From positions 186,001 to 250,000 of the forward strand of contig CM054117.1 in NCBI GenBank assembly GCA_028673005.1: a DNA stretch of 64,000 nucleotides. The letters run 5' to 3'. Shown here in pieces: positions 33,076 to 45,365 of the stretch (within the stretch, counting starts at the first letter, position 1; every line of letters begins with the position of its first letter). The notes below the pieces were generated by a model, which saw only the letters and a program-made list of their open reading frames with translations, made no database searches and was not told where the DNA came from. A program made the position numbers and the translations under genes. Source of the DNA: Tanypteryx hageni (taxonomy: Eukaryota > Arthropoda > Insecta > Odonata > Petaluridae).

Positions 33076-33847
33076 CCTCCTCCTCCTCCTCTGTAAGAGT
33101 CGTCGATATATAATGACAACAGGAGAATACTAATGTTTAGGCACTTCCAGATGAGTTGAAGATTCGAAATTTTTAACATAGGTAGGATTTTGTGCAAAAC
33201 CGACTAGAAAAAGAGAAAATCATGAAAAAGTGTAACAATGCGGTCGCTAAAAATTCGCAATTGTTTAAACAAATTTTCAAGGTTTATGTATTTCCGCATG
33301 TGCTACGGAGTTGAAATTTTTTTATAAGTAGAATTCTTAAAAAAGGAAATAGGGATTATACAAATTTTGATATTTTAATTTGTTTGGCAGTTAAAAATTC
33401 TTAAAGTTTAAACAAATAGATAACTGTTTAGGTAGTACGGGATGAGCTAAAAAGCTGAAATTTTCAAATTATTTACAGAGTAGTAAATTTGCATAAATAA
33501 ACATTTCAATTTTACCACATATGATATGCGGCGGCCGTTAAAAATTATTTAAATTTAAACAATTACAAAAATATTATTTTACTTCTAGGAGTGCTACAAC
33601 TTTAAAATTTGGCTCAAATGTGTAGCATTAGTACCCCATAATGAAGATAGTGTAAAATTTTTAAAATTGCAACATTTGGGGATTGTTTTAAACTATTATT
33701 TTTACATGTGGGAAAAAAGAAAATCGCTGTGGAGGTGAAATCTTTAGAATTAAAAGACTATTTGTAATGATGAAATGTCTGTCTGAAAAATGAATGTTTT
33801 TTCAAGGTGATATGAAATGCTTGCAATATGCATGCACCAACTACTTG
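33076..33847 (+). repeat. Helitron-like unit, copy 8 (right arm of large palindrome)
   Basis: Inverted relative of copy 7, joined through a TCCTCC-rich centre. Ends with the hairpin and CTACTTG. Together the two make an inverted repeat with arms of about 730 bp. Confidence 0.7.
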
Positions 33848-33848
33848 T

Positions 33849-34620
33849 CATTATATATCGACGACTCTTACAGAGGAGATAACATATAGGAGGATACAAA
33901 TGTTTAGGCACATCCAGATGAGCTGGAGATTCGAAATTATTTTCATAGGTAGGATTTTGTGCAAAACCGGCTAGAAAAAACGAAAATCTTGAAAAAGTGC
34001 AACAATGCGCCCGCTAAAAATTCGCAATTGTTTAAACAAATTTTAAAGGTTTACGTATTTTCGAACATGCTACGAAGCTGAAATCTTTTTTAGAGGTAGG
34101 ATTTGTAAAAAAAACGAAATAGGAAATATACAAATTTTGATATTTTAATTTGTTCTGCAGTTAAAAAATCTTAAAATTTAAATAAATTGGTAAATGTTCA
34201 AACAATACGCGGCAAGTTATGGAGCTGAAATTTGTAAATTATTTAGAGTTTTGTGTATATAAACGAATAAACATTTCAATGTATCCATGAAATCGTTATT
34301 GCGTCCGTTAAAATTATTTAATTTTAAACAATTAGATAAATGTTATTTCACTTCTAATTTTGCTATAAATTTAAAATTTGGCAAAAATGTGTGCCATTAT
34401 TAACTCAATGTGGGAAAAGTATAATATATCGAAAATTGCAATAATTAGTGATTGTTTTACTCCATTATTGTTGCATAATGAAAAAACAAAAACAGAACAG
34501 AACAGAAGAGAAATCTTTAGAATTAAAGAAATATTTCTCATGATGAAATATCTCTCTGAAAAATTAATGTTTTTTCAATGTGAGATTAAATGCTTGCAGT
34601 ATGCAAGCACCTTTTACTAG
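33849..34620 (+). repeat. Helitron-like unit, copy 9
   Basis: Direct repeat of copy 8. The 3' end GCTTGCAGTATGCAAGC, then ACCTTTTA and CTAG at 34617-34620, followed by T. The ORF at 34378-34620 is chance. Confidence 0.7.
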
Positions 34621-35176
34621 TATGTTATATCCTCCTCCTCCTATGTAAGAAACGTCGATATATAATGATATAACATATATATATATATATATATATATAT
34701 AGGAGGATACTAATGTTTAGGCACCTCCAGATGAGCTGGAGAGTCCAAATGTTTTTCTTAGGTAGGATTTTGTGCAATAGCGTCTAGAAAAAAGGAAAAT
34801 CTTGAAAAAGTGCAACAATGTGGCAGCTAAAAATTCGTAATTGTTTAAATAAATTTTCATGGTTTATGTATATGTATAGTGGGTCTGGCCAGGTTATCCT
34901 GCCATGGTAATTGTGTAGACCTTTCAGCCAGGGACCTAACGCCAAGTGCCAGGCGGTGGAAAATAACTTGACGACTCTAGGGGGCCAACGGCTTCTGTCG
35001 TATGAACCTCTTAGGGAGGGTGACGGTCCCCCAGGTGGAGGAAATGCCTTTGAAACCCATCTACTAGCATCTGTACTCCATGTTAGGGGCAGCTACAATA
35101 GGCTTCTGTACCCCAAGTTAGGGGCGGCCACTCTAGACAGCGGAAGGCAACGGGAAACCACTGCTGGAATTATCTC

Positions 35177-38060
35177 ATGTTATGGTGCAGAGGAGTTAGA
35201 AAAATCATGGATTCTTTGCAAATTAAATATTCCGGAGTTAAAATAGTCTTTCAATCGCATCTCCGGGGGAGACAGTTTACGAAGAGTCTAGAGATTAAAC
35301 CAAACTCAGAGGAAGGAGGAAGATTAAGGTTAGGAACCTGGAATGTAAGGACGTTATTAAGAGCTGGAAAATTGGAAAATCTCAAGAGAGAGATGGAGAT
35401 AAACAAGATGACATTATTGGGATAAGCGAGGTGAGATGGGAGGGAAATGGTGAGTTAAGGAGTGACGATACCAAGTTATACTACTCGGGGAATACCAGGG
35501 GGAGAAACAGGGTAGGAATGATAGTTAATTATGACAGTGATAGAATTATTGGACTGAAATTAAATGCTAAACCAAAGAACATTCTAGTCATCCAAGTGTA
35601 CATGCCAACCGGCGACCATGACGATGGGGAAGTGGAGGAAGTGTATGAGAGAATAAGTGCCATACTGAACCAGGAAGGAAAGGGATGCTGTAAAATAGTG
35701 ATGCGAGACTGGAATGCGAGTATGGGAGAGGGACGAGCTGATGAAGTTGTGGGGCAGTTCGGACTGGGACAAAGAAACAAAAAGGAGAGAGAGACTTATC
35801 GAGTTCTGCAAGGAGAAGAACATGATAATAACCAACACCTGGTATAAGAATCCTAAGAGAAGGCTATATACATGGAAACCATCAGGTGACATGTACAGGA
35901 AACAGATAGACTATATATTGGTAGAAGGAAGGTATAGGAACGGAGTAAAAAGAGTGTGTGGGCTCCCAGGAGCAGACATAGCAAGCGACCATGTGCTGCT
36001 AATGGTGGAAATGAAGACCAAAATGAAAAGAGTTAGAAAAGCAAAGATGGCTAAGAAATGGAATCTAGAGAAACTGAAAGAAAGGCAGAAAGAGGAAATT
36101 GGTTATGATATTGCAAACCAGATGAAGAGAGGAAATACACAGAACGAAGGAGTAGAGGGAAAAATGGAAGAGAATTAAGAATGGAATAGTAAATGTGGCG
36201 GAAAGGGAAATAGGATACAGGAAAGGCAAGAGAGCTTAGAAACTCTGGGTAACAGGGGAAATGATAGCAAAGATGGAGGAGAGAAGGAGATACAAGAATG
36301 TAAACAAAGAGGAGGGGAGAAGGAACTACAGGCGGTTGAACAATGAACTGAGGAGGGAGACGGAAATGGCGAAGGAAAAGTGGCTGGAGGAGGAGTGCAA
36401 GGAGATACAAGAGCTCGAGAAGAGGGGAAGGTACGACCTAGCGTATCAGAAGGTCAGGAGTATTACTTGGGATGGACAGAGATCTGGAGGAGAAGGCTCA
36501 AAAGAAATTGAGAGCAAGGATGGTAGGATACTGAAGGAGAAAAGGGAGGTTATGTGCAGGTGGAAAGAAGACATGGAGGAGTTGTATAAGGCAAAGGAAA
36601 AGCCGGCAGAGCTGGAAATTGAGGAAGAAGGGGAAGTGGATAGGGACGAGATGGGGGAGGCAATACTGAGGGAGGAAGTAGTGGCAGCTATGAAGGAAAT
36701 GAGGGAGGGAAAAGCGGCAGGAGTAGACGGGATACCTATAGAACTGTTCAAGTGTCTGCAAGACAAAGGCATTGAAGAGGTGACCAACCTGTGCAATGCA
36801 ATATATGAGAGTGAGAGTGGCCGGAGGAGTTCGTCAGAACGGAAATGATACCACTACCAAAAAAGAAAGGGGCAAAGAAGTGCGGGGATCATAGAACTAT
36901 TAGTCTGATAGCTCACGCGGCCAAGATAATGTTGAGAGTGATGAATAGAAGGCTGACGAGGGTAATGGAAGAGAATGTAGCAGAAGAACAATTTGGATTT
37001 AAGAAAGGAATGGGTACAAGGGATGCCATAGGGGTGCTAAGGATGATTGGAGAGAGGTATTTAGAAAGGGACAAGGGTATCAGTCTGTGCTTTGTGGACT
37101 TGGAGAAGGCTTTCGACTGTGTGAGGTGGGAAAGGATGATGGAGATATTGAAGGAGAAGAAAGTAGTTTGGAGAGACAGAAGGTTGATAAGGAATCTATA
37201 CATGAGACAGGAGGTGGCCATGAGGATAGGGGAAAGCAGGACTGAGTGGTTTGAAATTGGGAGAGGAGTTAGACAGGGCTGCTGTTTGTCACCAACCCTG
37301 TTAAACATCTATACTGAAGAAATGATAAAGGAGTGTTGGGAGACGAGCACAGGAGTAAGCGTTGGAGGAAGAATTTCAGCATCAATTAGGTTTGCTGACG
37401 ACATGATACTGTTTGCTGTGAGGACGGAAGACTTGATGGAGATGCTACAGAATCTGGTGAACGTGGAAGACAGATATGGGTTGAGATTAAATGGAAAGAA
37501 AATGAAAGTAATAAGAATAGGGGGCGAGGAAAGGATGGAAGCGCAGATGAGGGGGGAGAGGATAGAGCAGGTAGAACAGTACAGGTATCTTGGTACGCTG
37601 TTGACAGAGGACTGGAAATGTGAGAAGGAAATTAAGATGAGAATAGGTTTAGCAAGGGAAGCATTCAATAGAATAAGGAAGCTATTTAACAGCAAGATGG
37701 ATTTGGGATTGAGGAAGAGATTGTTAAGTGTTATGTTTGGAGTGTGATGCTATATGGGTCAGAGACATGGACATCGAAGAAGAGAGACGGAGAGGGTGGA
37801 GGCATTTGAAATGTGGGTGGAGGAGGATGCTGAAGGTTAAATGTACTGCAGGATTACAAATGTGGAAGTGCTAAGAAGAATAGAAGAGGAAAGGAGTTTG
37901 ATGTACACAATAGTCACAAGGAAAAAGAAATGGATAGGACATGTTTTGAAAAGAGAGGGATTATTGAAGGATGTTATAGAAGGAGGGAAGAAAGAAAAGA
38001 TGAAGAAGAAGAATTAAAATGTTGGAAATTCAAAGGGAGGGAGAAGGGCACGGTATAGAG
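35177..38060 (+). pseudogene. LINE B endonuclease-reverse transcriptase, frameshifted
   Basis: EN blocks RLGTWNVRTLLRAGKLEN, SEVRWEGNGEL and GADIASDHVLL are spread over frames 35177-35425, 35431-35847 and 35714-36178. The linker at 36261-36848 is very Glu/Lys-rich and ends in the RT N-terminus (GKAAGVDGIPIELFK). The RT at 36845-37747 is uninterrupted with CGDHRTISLIAHAAKI, EEQFGFKKGMGTRDAIG, LCFVDLEKAFDCV, GVRQGCCLSPTLLNIY and IRFADDMILFA, so both catalytic blocks are intact. The C-terminal WIGHVLKREG block near 37930 is in another frame. Single-base indels rather than stops dominate, suggesting a fairly recent death. Confidence 0.85.
35231..35267 (+). promoter_or_regulatory. Conserved 5'-leader inverted repeat (LINE B)
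   Basis: TCCGGAG, 23 bases, CTCCGGG, in the same relative position as in LINE A. Confidence 0.5.
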
Positions 38061-38682
38061 AAAGGTGGAGGAGGAGCACCAAAACCTGCGGATATGCAGA
38101 ACACCTTTTAATATGTATTTCCGAATATGCTAGTGCTGAAATTTTTTTAGAGGTAGGATTTGTAAAAAACGAAATAGGGATTATACAAATTTTGATATTT
38201 TAATTTGTTTGGCAGTTTAAAATTCATAAAATTTAAACAAATAGATAACTGTTTAGGTACTATGATGCGAGTTAGAGAGCTGAAACTTTTATGTTATTTA
38301 AGGTTTAGTCTATGTAAACGAATAAAAATTTCAATGTATCGATGAAATTTTTATTGCGGCCATTGAAAATGATTTAATTTTAAACAATTAGATAAATGTT
38401 ATTTCACTTCTAAATGTGATATAAATTTAAAATTTGGCAGAAATGTGTGGCATTATTAACCCAATGCGGGAAAAGTATAATATTTCTAAAATTGCAAAAA
38501 TTAGTAATTGCTTTACTCCATTATTGTTCCATAATGAAAAAACAAAAACCTGTCCAGAGGAGAAATCTTTAGAATTAAAGAAATATTTCCCATGATGAAA
38601 TAGCTCTCTGAAATAGATGTCTTTTCAAGATGAGATGAAATGCTTACAGTATGCAAGCACCATCTACTAGTGTATATATATA

Positions 38683-39069
38683 CTAGTAGAAGGTGCTTGC
38701 ATAATTCAAGCATTTCATCTCCCCTTGAAAAACATTAAACTTTTAGAGAGATATTTCAGCATGGGAAATATTTCTTTAATTCAAAATATTTCTCCTCGGG
38801 ATCGATTTTCGTTTTTTCGTTATGGAACAATAATGGAGTAAAATAAATTTGCAGCACATTTAGAAGTGAAATAACATTTATCTAATTGTTTAAAATTAAA
38901 TCATTTTCAATGGCCGCAATAAAAATTTCATCGATACATTGAAATTTTTATTCGTTTACATAGACTAAACCTTAAATAACATAAAAGTTTCAGCTCTCTA
39001 ACTCGCATCATAGTACCTAAACAGTTATCTATTTGTTTAAATTTTATGAATTTTAAACTGCCAAACAAA
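38683..39069 (-). repeat. Helitron-like unit, copy 11 (partial)
   Basis: CTAGTAG terminus at 38683. Similarity runs until an abrupt orientation switch near 39070. Confidence 0.6.
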
Positions 39070-39564
39070 TAGGTATTATAGAAATTTTGATATTTTTATT
39101 TGTTTGGCAGTAAAATTCTTAAAGTTTAAAGAAATAGGTAGATACTTAGACACTATGCCGCAAGTTATGGAGCTGAAATATTTAAATTATTTAGAGAGTA
39201 ATCCATGTAAACAAATAAACATTTCAATTTATCCATAAAATCGTTATTTTGGCCGTTAAAAATTATATAAATTTAAACAATTAGATAAATGTTATTTCAC
39301 TTCTAATTGTACTATAAATTTAAAATTTGGCAGAAATGTGTGGCATTATTAACCCTATGTAGGAAAAGTATAATATTCCTAAAATTGCACAAATTACTGA
39401 TTGTTTTATTCAATTATTGTTCCATAATGAAAAAACAAAAACCCGTCCAGAGGAGAAATCTTTAGAATTAAAGAAATATTTCTCATGATGAAATATCTCT
39501 CTGAAAAATTAATGTATTTTCAAGGTGAGATGAAATGCTTTCAGTATGCAAGCACCTACTACTA
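39070..39564 (+). repeat. Helitron-like unit, copy 12 (partial)
   Basis: Inverted continuation of copy 11 that ends in a hairpin variant (TCAGTATGCAAGCACC) near 39560. Confidence 0.6.
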
Positions 39565-40574
39565 CTCATTAGACATTTCTTACAGAGGACCATATATATA
39601 ATACAAGTAGTTGGTGCTTGCATTCTGCAAGCATTTCATCTGACCCTGATAAACATTAATATTTGAGAATGATATAACATTATTGGAAATATTTTTTTAT
39701 TCAAAATATTTCACCTCTGCACCCAATTTCTATCTTTCCTTATTGAACAATATTTGATTAAAACAATGCCTTAAATTTGCAATTTTAAGAATATTATACT
39801 TTCTCCAATGTAAGGTAATAATTCCACACATTTTTGTCAAATTTGAAGTCGTAGCAAATCTGGAAGTGAAATAATATTTATTTAATTGTTTAAATTTTTA
39901 AAGTTTAATATGGCCGCAATAACACTTTGTTGGAGCTTTTCGAATGTTTGTTAGTTTCACTGCACTTGGTTCTATTTTACTTTAAAATTTCAGCTTCCTA
40001 GCTTGCCCCAAAATACCTAAACATTTATCTATTATTTTAAACTTTTAGAATTTTTAAAAGCCAAATAAATTAAAATATCAAAATTTCTATAATTTTTCAT
40101 ATGGTTTTTTTTACAAATTTTACCGGTAAAAAGAATTTCAGCTTCGTAGCCCATTCGGTAATACATAAACCTCACAAATATGTTTAAACAATTGCAAATT
40201 TTTTGCGGTCGAGTTTCTGAACTTTTCAAAATTTTCTTTTTATCTATGCATAATTTTGGGGTATATGGGGTACGCTGTAGAGGTAGCACCTTTTGTCAAG
40301 GATGACCACTTCAGGATGATGAAGGTCTGAGACGACTGGGCCTCACAAGGTCCCCAGCTCTCACTCATGGCTCCACGTGCCACACCCTGGTAACTGCATT
40401 GGTCTGCAGGCAAAACTGAGTGAGCGTAGCCAGATATGGCGAAAATGCAGCATCTGTCCCATATTGGGCGGCTGAATTAAGCTAGGCATCTTCTGCCTGT
40501 GTGAAAAGTAATGGGAAGCTACCACACTATCTAATTCCTAAGAAGCTCATGGTATGGACCTCTTTGTAAAAGAT

Positions 40575-40610
40575 TCCGGAGGTAAAACTTCCCTCAATCG
40601 GATCTCCGGG
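40575..40610 (+). promoter_or_regulatory. Conserved 5'-leader inverted repeat (LINE C)
   Basis: TCCGGAG and CTCCGGG arms as in the other LINEs, but with a spacer one base shorter. The arms persist although the reading frame is shifted. Confidence 0.5.
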
Positions 40611-40699
40611 AGGGGAATACATCGAGGTTTTGTACTAAGTGGAATGCTGAAAGGAAAGAAGTGCATATTAGAATGAAGAACAAGGGAAGAAAAGAAAAG

Positions 40700-43420
40700 A
40701 TAAGGATAGGAGCATGGAATGTTCTCACACTCCTACAAGGAAGAAAACTCGAAAACGCCAAGCAAGAAATGAAGAAAAACAAGCTGGATATACTAGGCAT
40801 GAGCGAAATGAGATGGGAGGAAGTGGAGAAATAGAGAGCGGTGACTATAGAGTGTAGTATTCTGGTGAAGAGAGAAGGGGCAAATATGGAGTGGGAATAT
40901 TAATAGGAAAAAGGATGAAAGATAAGGTGATAAAGGCAGAGTATATTAATGGAAGACTAATGACTGAAAGAGAAAAGCAAAGACCTAGTGATAATCCAAG
41001 TGTATATGCCAACCAGTCAGCATTTAGATGAAGAGGTGGAGGAATGTTATGAGAGGATAGAGCGAATCACTGAGAAGGAAAGAAGAAATGCCTGTATAAT
41101 AGTAATGGGAGACTGCAATGCAGTCGTAGGTGAAGGTAGTGATGGCAAAACAGTTGGAAAATTTGGTTTAGGAAATAGAAATGAAAGAGGACAAAGATTG
41201 GTGGACTTTTGTAAAGAGAATTGTATGGTAATTGTTTGAAAACCATAAAAGGAGATGGTACACTTGGACATCCCGAATAAATAGGGAAAGATATCAAATA
41301 GACTATATTATAATACAACAGAGATATAGAAATAGCATGAAAAATGCGAAAAGTTATCCCGGAGCAGATATCCGCTCAGACCACAATCTAGTCATATCAG
41401 AGCTGTGTATAAAGTTAAAAAGGACATGGAAAGGGAGAATGAGGAAAGAAATGGATATTGGAAAGCTAAAAGAAGTAGGAAAATCTGAAGAAATGGAAAA
41501 ACTGTTTATTGATAAGATAAAAGGCAAAAGGAAAGACGGATTGTATTAATGAAAGATGGGAAAACATCAGAAATAGTCTGAAAGAAGCAGCAAGGGAGAC
41601 TATAGGAATTAAGGAAAGAAACAAAATAAGAAAAGAGTGGGTTACAAACGAAACGTTAGATAAAATGGAGGAAAGAAGAAGATGGAAAAATGTGGGTACA
41701 GTGGAAGGCAGAAGGAAATATAGAAGACTAAATAATGAGCTAAAAAAAGAGACTGATAAAGCAAAAGAAAAGTGGATGAGGGAAAAGTGCAATGAAATAG
41801 AAAAGTTAGAAAATGAAGGTAGATATGATATGATGTATAAAGAGGCTATGGAGTTGGTATTTAAAGAACAACGAGGCAGAAGCAGTCTTGAGATAGAAAC
41901 TGAAGATGGAAGAACGGTAAGCGAGCCACAGGAGGTAATGAAGAGATGGAAGGAGTATATAGAATGGTTATATGAATGGGAAAAAAGACCGAGGGAGGAA
42001 GAACTGGAGCTGGAAGAGGAGAGCAGTGTGCCAGATGACTAGAAAGGATATGGTATACTAGAAAGTGAAATAGAGAAAGCTATAAAGGAAATGAAAAATG
42101 GAAAAGCAACAGGAATTGATGAGATACCAATTGAGATGTTGAAGGCATTGGATGGAGAAGGGAAGAAGGAGATAATTGATATGTGCAATGAAATATACAG
42201 AAAGGGGAAATGGCCTAAAGACTTTAAAGACATAATAATGACACCAATAGGAAAAAAGAGAAGTACCAAGAAATGTGAAGAACACAAGACATTGAGTTTG
42301 ATATCCCACGTGGCCAAAATCTTATTAAGAACATTGAATAGAAGCTTGTATGGAAAGCTTGACAATATAATTGGAGAGGAACAATATGGATTCAGACAAG
42401 GAGTGGGGACGAGAGATGTGATAGGTCTACTAGGGTGATCGGAGAGAGATATATAGAGAAGAATAGGAAAGTGTACACTGTATTCATCGACTTAGAGAAG
42501 GCATTTGACCGAGTGAGACGGGACAAACTCATGCTGATATTGAAAAAATATGGAATTGACTGGAGAGAGAGGAAACTGATAAAAGACCTATACCTGAACC
42601 AGAGAGCAAGGGTAAGAATAGGATGAGAGGTGACTGAGGAGATTAGATTAGAAAGAGGGATTAGGCAGGGATGCTGCATGTCACCCACTCTATTTAACAT
42701 CTATTTGGAAGAAATAATCGAAGAATGTTTTGATGGAAGGAGAGGAGTGAGTATGGGTGGAAGAAATGTGGAGTGCATTAGGTTTGCATATGATATGGCT
42801 GTGCTGGCTGATAATAAGGAAAAAGTAATTGAGATGTTAGAGGATCTTAATAGAAAATGCGAGGAATATGGAATGAGAATGAATAAGAGAAAGACAAAGA
42901 ATATGATACTAGGAGGGAAAGGGAAAAGAATTGGATGGTGAAGAGATTGAACAGGTAGGATGGATCAGGTATCTAGGGAACATAATCTCTGAAGACATGC
43001 TTTGCTCCAAGGAAATAAAATCGAGAATAGCCATGGCAAAGGAAGGATTTAATAGGTAAAGGAAGTTATTGTGCGGGCCGCTAAATAAAGAATTGAGGAA
43101 GAGATTGGCAAAGTGTTATGTTTGGAGTGTAGTGATGTATGGTGCAGAGACGTGGACGCTCAGGAGAGAAGATGGAAGAAGGTTAGAAGCGCTAGAAATG
43201 TGGATTTGGAGAAGAATGGAAGGAGTAAACTGGGAGGATAGAGTCAGGAACAAGGAAGTGTGGAGAAGAATAAATGAAGAAAGACAGATGTTAGGAAAAA
43301 TTAGGAAAAGAAAGATGAATTGGCTTGGACACTGTATGAGAAGAGAATGCCTGCTGAAAACTGCAATTAAAGGAATGGTAAATGGAAAGAGAGGAAGAGG
43401 AAGGAGGTGGTACTAGATGC
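40700..43420 (+). pseudogene. LINE C endonuclease-reverse transcriptase, broken
   Basis: The endonuclease is decayed at its N-terminus (IGAWNVLTLLQGRKLEN near 40710), then IIQVYMPTSQHLDEEVEE and IVMGDCNAVVGEG (41000-41239), and GADIRSDHNLVI (41232-41549). The linker is at 41665-42042. RT: GKATGIDEIPIEMLKAL, EEQYGFRQGVGTRDVIG (42091-42438), then VFIDLEKAFDRV (42435-42626), GIRQGCCMSPTLFNIY and IRFAYDMAVLA (42630-42941), where FADD has become FAYD. C-terminus YGAETWTLRRED and NWLGHCMRREC is at 43069-43416. Stops and frameshifts separate every block. Confidence 0.86.
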
Positions 43421-43590
43421 TGGATGCAATTAAGGTTGGAGGCAGTTATGATAATACCAAGATACAGGCCCAGGATCGAGAAGCTTGGAGGGCTGCCATG
43501 ACTGGACCTGCCGAAAGGCAGAATTACCCATGATGATGATTATATGTATAATTTGCTACAAAATGATTTCAAAAAATCAAACCTACAGAA

Positions 43591-44177
43591 ATTTGTTTAA
43601 AGAAATTTTCAAGGTTTATGTATTTCCGAATGTGCCACGGAGCTGATTTTTTTTGAGGTAGGATTTGTAAAAAAAACGAAATAGAGATTATACAAAATTT
43701 GATATTTTGATTTGTTTTGATGTTAAAAATTCTTAAAGTTTAAACAAATAGATAACTGTTTAGGTACTACGGGATGAGCTAGGAAGCTGAAATTTTCAAT
43801 TGTTTACAAAGTAGTGAATTTGCACAAATTAACATTTCAATTTTACCATATATGAATTGCGGCGGCCGTTAAAAATTATTTAATTATAAACAATTAGAAA
43901 AATATTATTTTACTTCTAGAAGTGCAACAACTTTAAAATTTGGCTAAAATGTGTAGCATTAGTACCCCATAATGGAGAAAGTGTAAAATTTTTAAAATTG
44001 CAACATTTGGGGATTGCTTTAAACTATTATTTTTACTATCTGGGAAAAACTAAAATCACTGCGGAGGTGAAATTTTTAGAATTAAAAGACTATTTGTAAT
44101 GATGAAATATCTGTCTAAAAAATGGATGTTTTTTCAAAGTGAGATGAAATGCTTGCAGTATGCAAGCACCAACTACT

Positions 44178-44179
<2 letters not shown>
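43591..44179 (+). repeat. Helitron-like unit, copy 14
   Basis: Ends with the hairpin and CTACTTG at 44179, then directly (TA)n. Confidence 0.65.
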
Positions 44180-44241
<62 letters not shown>

Positions 44242-44357
44242 CATATAAAACCTAAGGTACTTCCAGAAGTGCTGCAGAGTTGAAATTTCGCATGAATATA
44301 GGTCATTGGTTAGAACCTCTAGAAAATCAGAAATGTTAGAAAAAGTTATATATAGGG

Positions 44358-44413
<56 letters not shown>
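44180..44413. repeat. (TA)n arrays
   Basis: Two alternating-TA tracts (about 44177-44237 and 44360-44413), the second within the start of the divergent copy 15. Confidence 0.9.
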
Positions 44414-44418
<5 letters not shown>

Positions 44419-45365
44419 TATAAATTATATATAGGGGTGTTTTTTACCCCAATGCCCAATTTTAAAAACCCATAAAAAAGCACTGAAAATTGTGCAGGGC
44501 TATATAAAATTGCATTTTGAAATTAAGATACAAAGTCGGGACATGCACCATACTGTGGAATAAAGTATGAAGTTCATTTTTCTTGAAGACAAAATTCAAA
44601 TCCATGCCGAATTTGCATAAAAATTTGATTTTGATTATAAAATTATGAAATTTTTCTTGGCCTTTAACAATGAAAAATATAAACTATTATAGCAATGACT
44701 CTAACGCCTTTCATTGGGAATTGATTTTCCATACTTTAAGGGCATTGATTTAATGCTTAGACTGCATTATATCTATTTGATTTCAGCCAACAATGTATAC
44801 ATATGATGATGTAATAATTTTAAATTAAATTTTTTATCCGGATACGAACAAAAAGTCACGGATGATGTCACCATATTCCTAACACAAGAAATATCCTAAT
44901 TTTTACATACATTTTCGTATGATATAAAAGCTATTTTTTAATGAGTATTATAGCTATTGCTGAAACAGAAAACTTGGACGCGAATCGATTGTCCGAGAAT
45001 TTAGAAATTTTGGATAGATGCCTTAATTTTGCGGAAAATGTAAATTAGTCTTATTTATATTATTATGCGCTTGATTATAAACTACGACATAAACTTATGA
45101 TGACGTCATTATACTAACACACGAAATTTAGTAAAACGTGAAAAGTATTTTATTGTAGTTTCGTAGTTTTTCAAGAAATTTTAACTCTTTAATTATTAAA
45201 TATAATGGTGTCCTGCCTACTTTGCGATTTTTTAAATCCAAATAGGTGCTAAAGACATGGATGATGATGCCATAATCTCAACATAAAATATCCTAATTTT
45301 TCCATAATTTTGGTGTATAGTGTATTAGCTTTTAAGCGCTTGCAATATGCAAGCACCGACAACTC
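44239..45365 (+). repeat. Helitron-like unit, copy 15 (divergent)
   Basis: Only the 3' hairpin (GCTTGCAATATGCAAGC then ACCGACAACTCA) and scattered motifs such as ACTTCCAGAAGTGCTGCAG match the main family. The interior is different and about 1.1 kb long, so it may be a related but distinct subfamily. Confidence 0.5.

Larger units (their letters stand above)
34878..38111 (+). mobile_element. LINE B: full-length RTE-like retrotransposon
   Basis: About 3.23 kb between TATGTAT duplications (34871-34877 and 38112-38118), inserted into Helitron-like copy 10. The leader of about 330 bp is GC-richer than the surroundings and contains the CCGGAG/CTCCGG repeat. The coding region is markedly purine-rich. 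The 3' end is short (CACCTTTTAA) and lacks the ATG tail of its relatives. Confidence 0.85.
34630..38670 (+). repeat. Helitron-like unit, copy 10, split by LINE B
   Basis: Repeat segments 34630-34877 and 38112-38670 belong together. The TATGTAT at the break is repeated on both sides of LINE B. It contains a short (TA)n at 34674-34700. Confidence 0.7.
40257..43542 (+). mobile_element. LINE C: full-length RTE-like retrotransposon
   Basis: About 3.29 kb with a 12-bp target duplication TATGYATAATTT (40245-40256 and 43543-43554, one mismatch). It has a leader of about 310 bp, one coding region, and a tail ATGATGATGATTA. The duplication lies in Helitron-like copy 13, so the LINE is younger than the repeat. 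Confidence 0.87.
39604..43590 (-). repeat. Helitron-like unit, copy 13, split by LINE C
   Basis: Segments 39604-40256 and about 43543-43590. LINE C lies between. Confidence 0.65.

Noticed and set aside
25626..34620. Possible CRISPR-like or centromeric satellite array
   Set aside because: Repeat units are 0.7-1.4 kb, in mixed orientation, with defined termini and no unique spacers; the context is eukaryotic.
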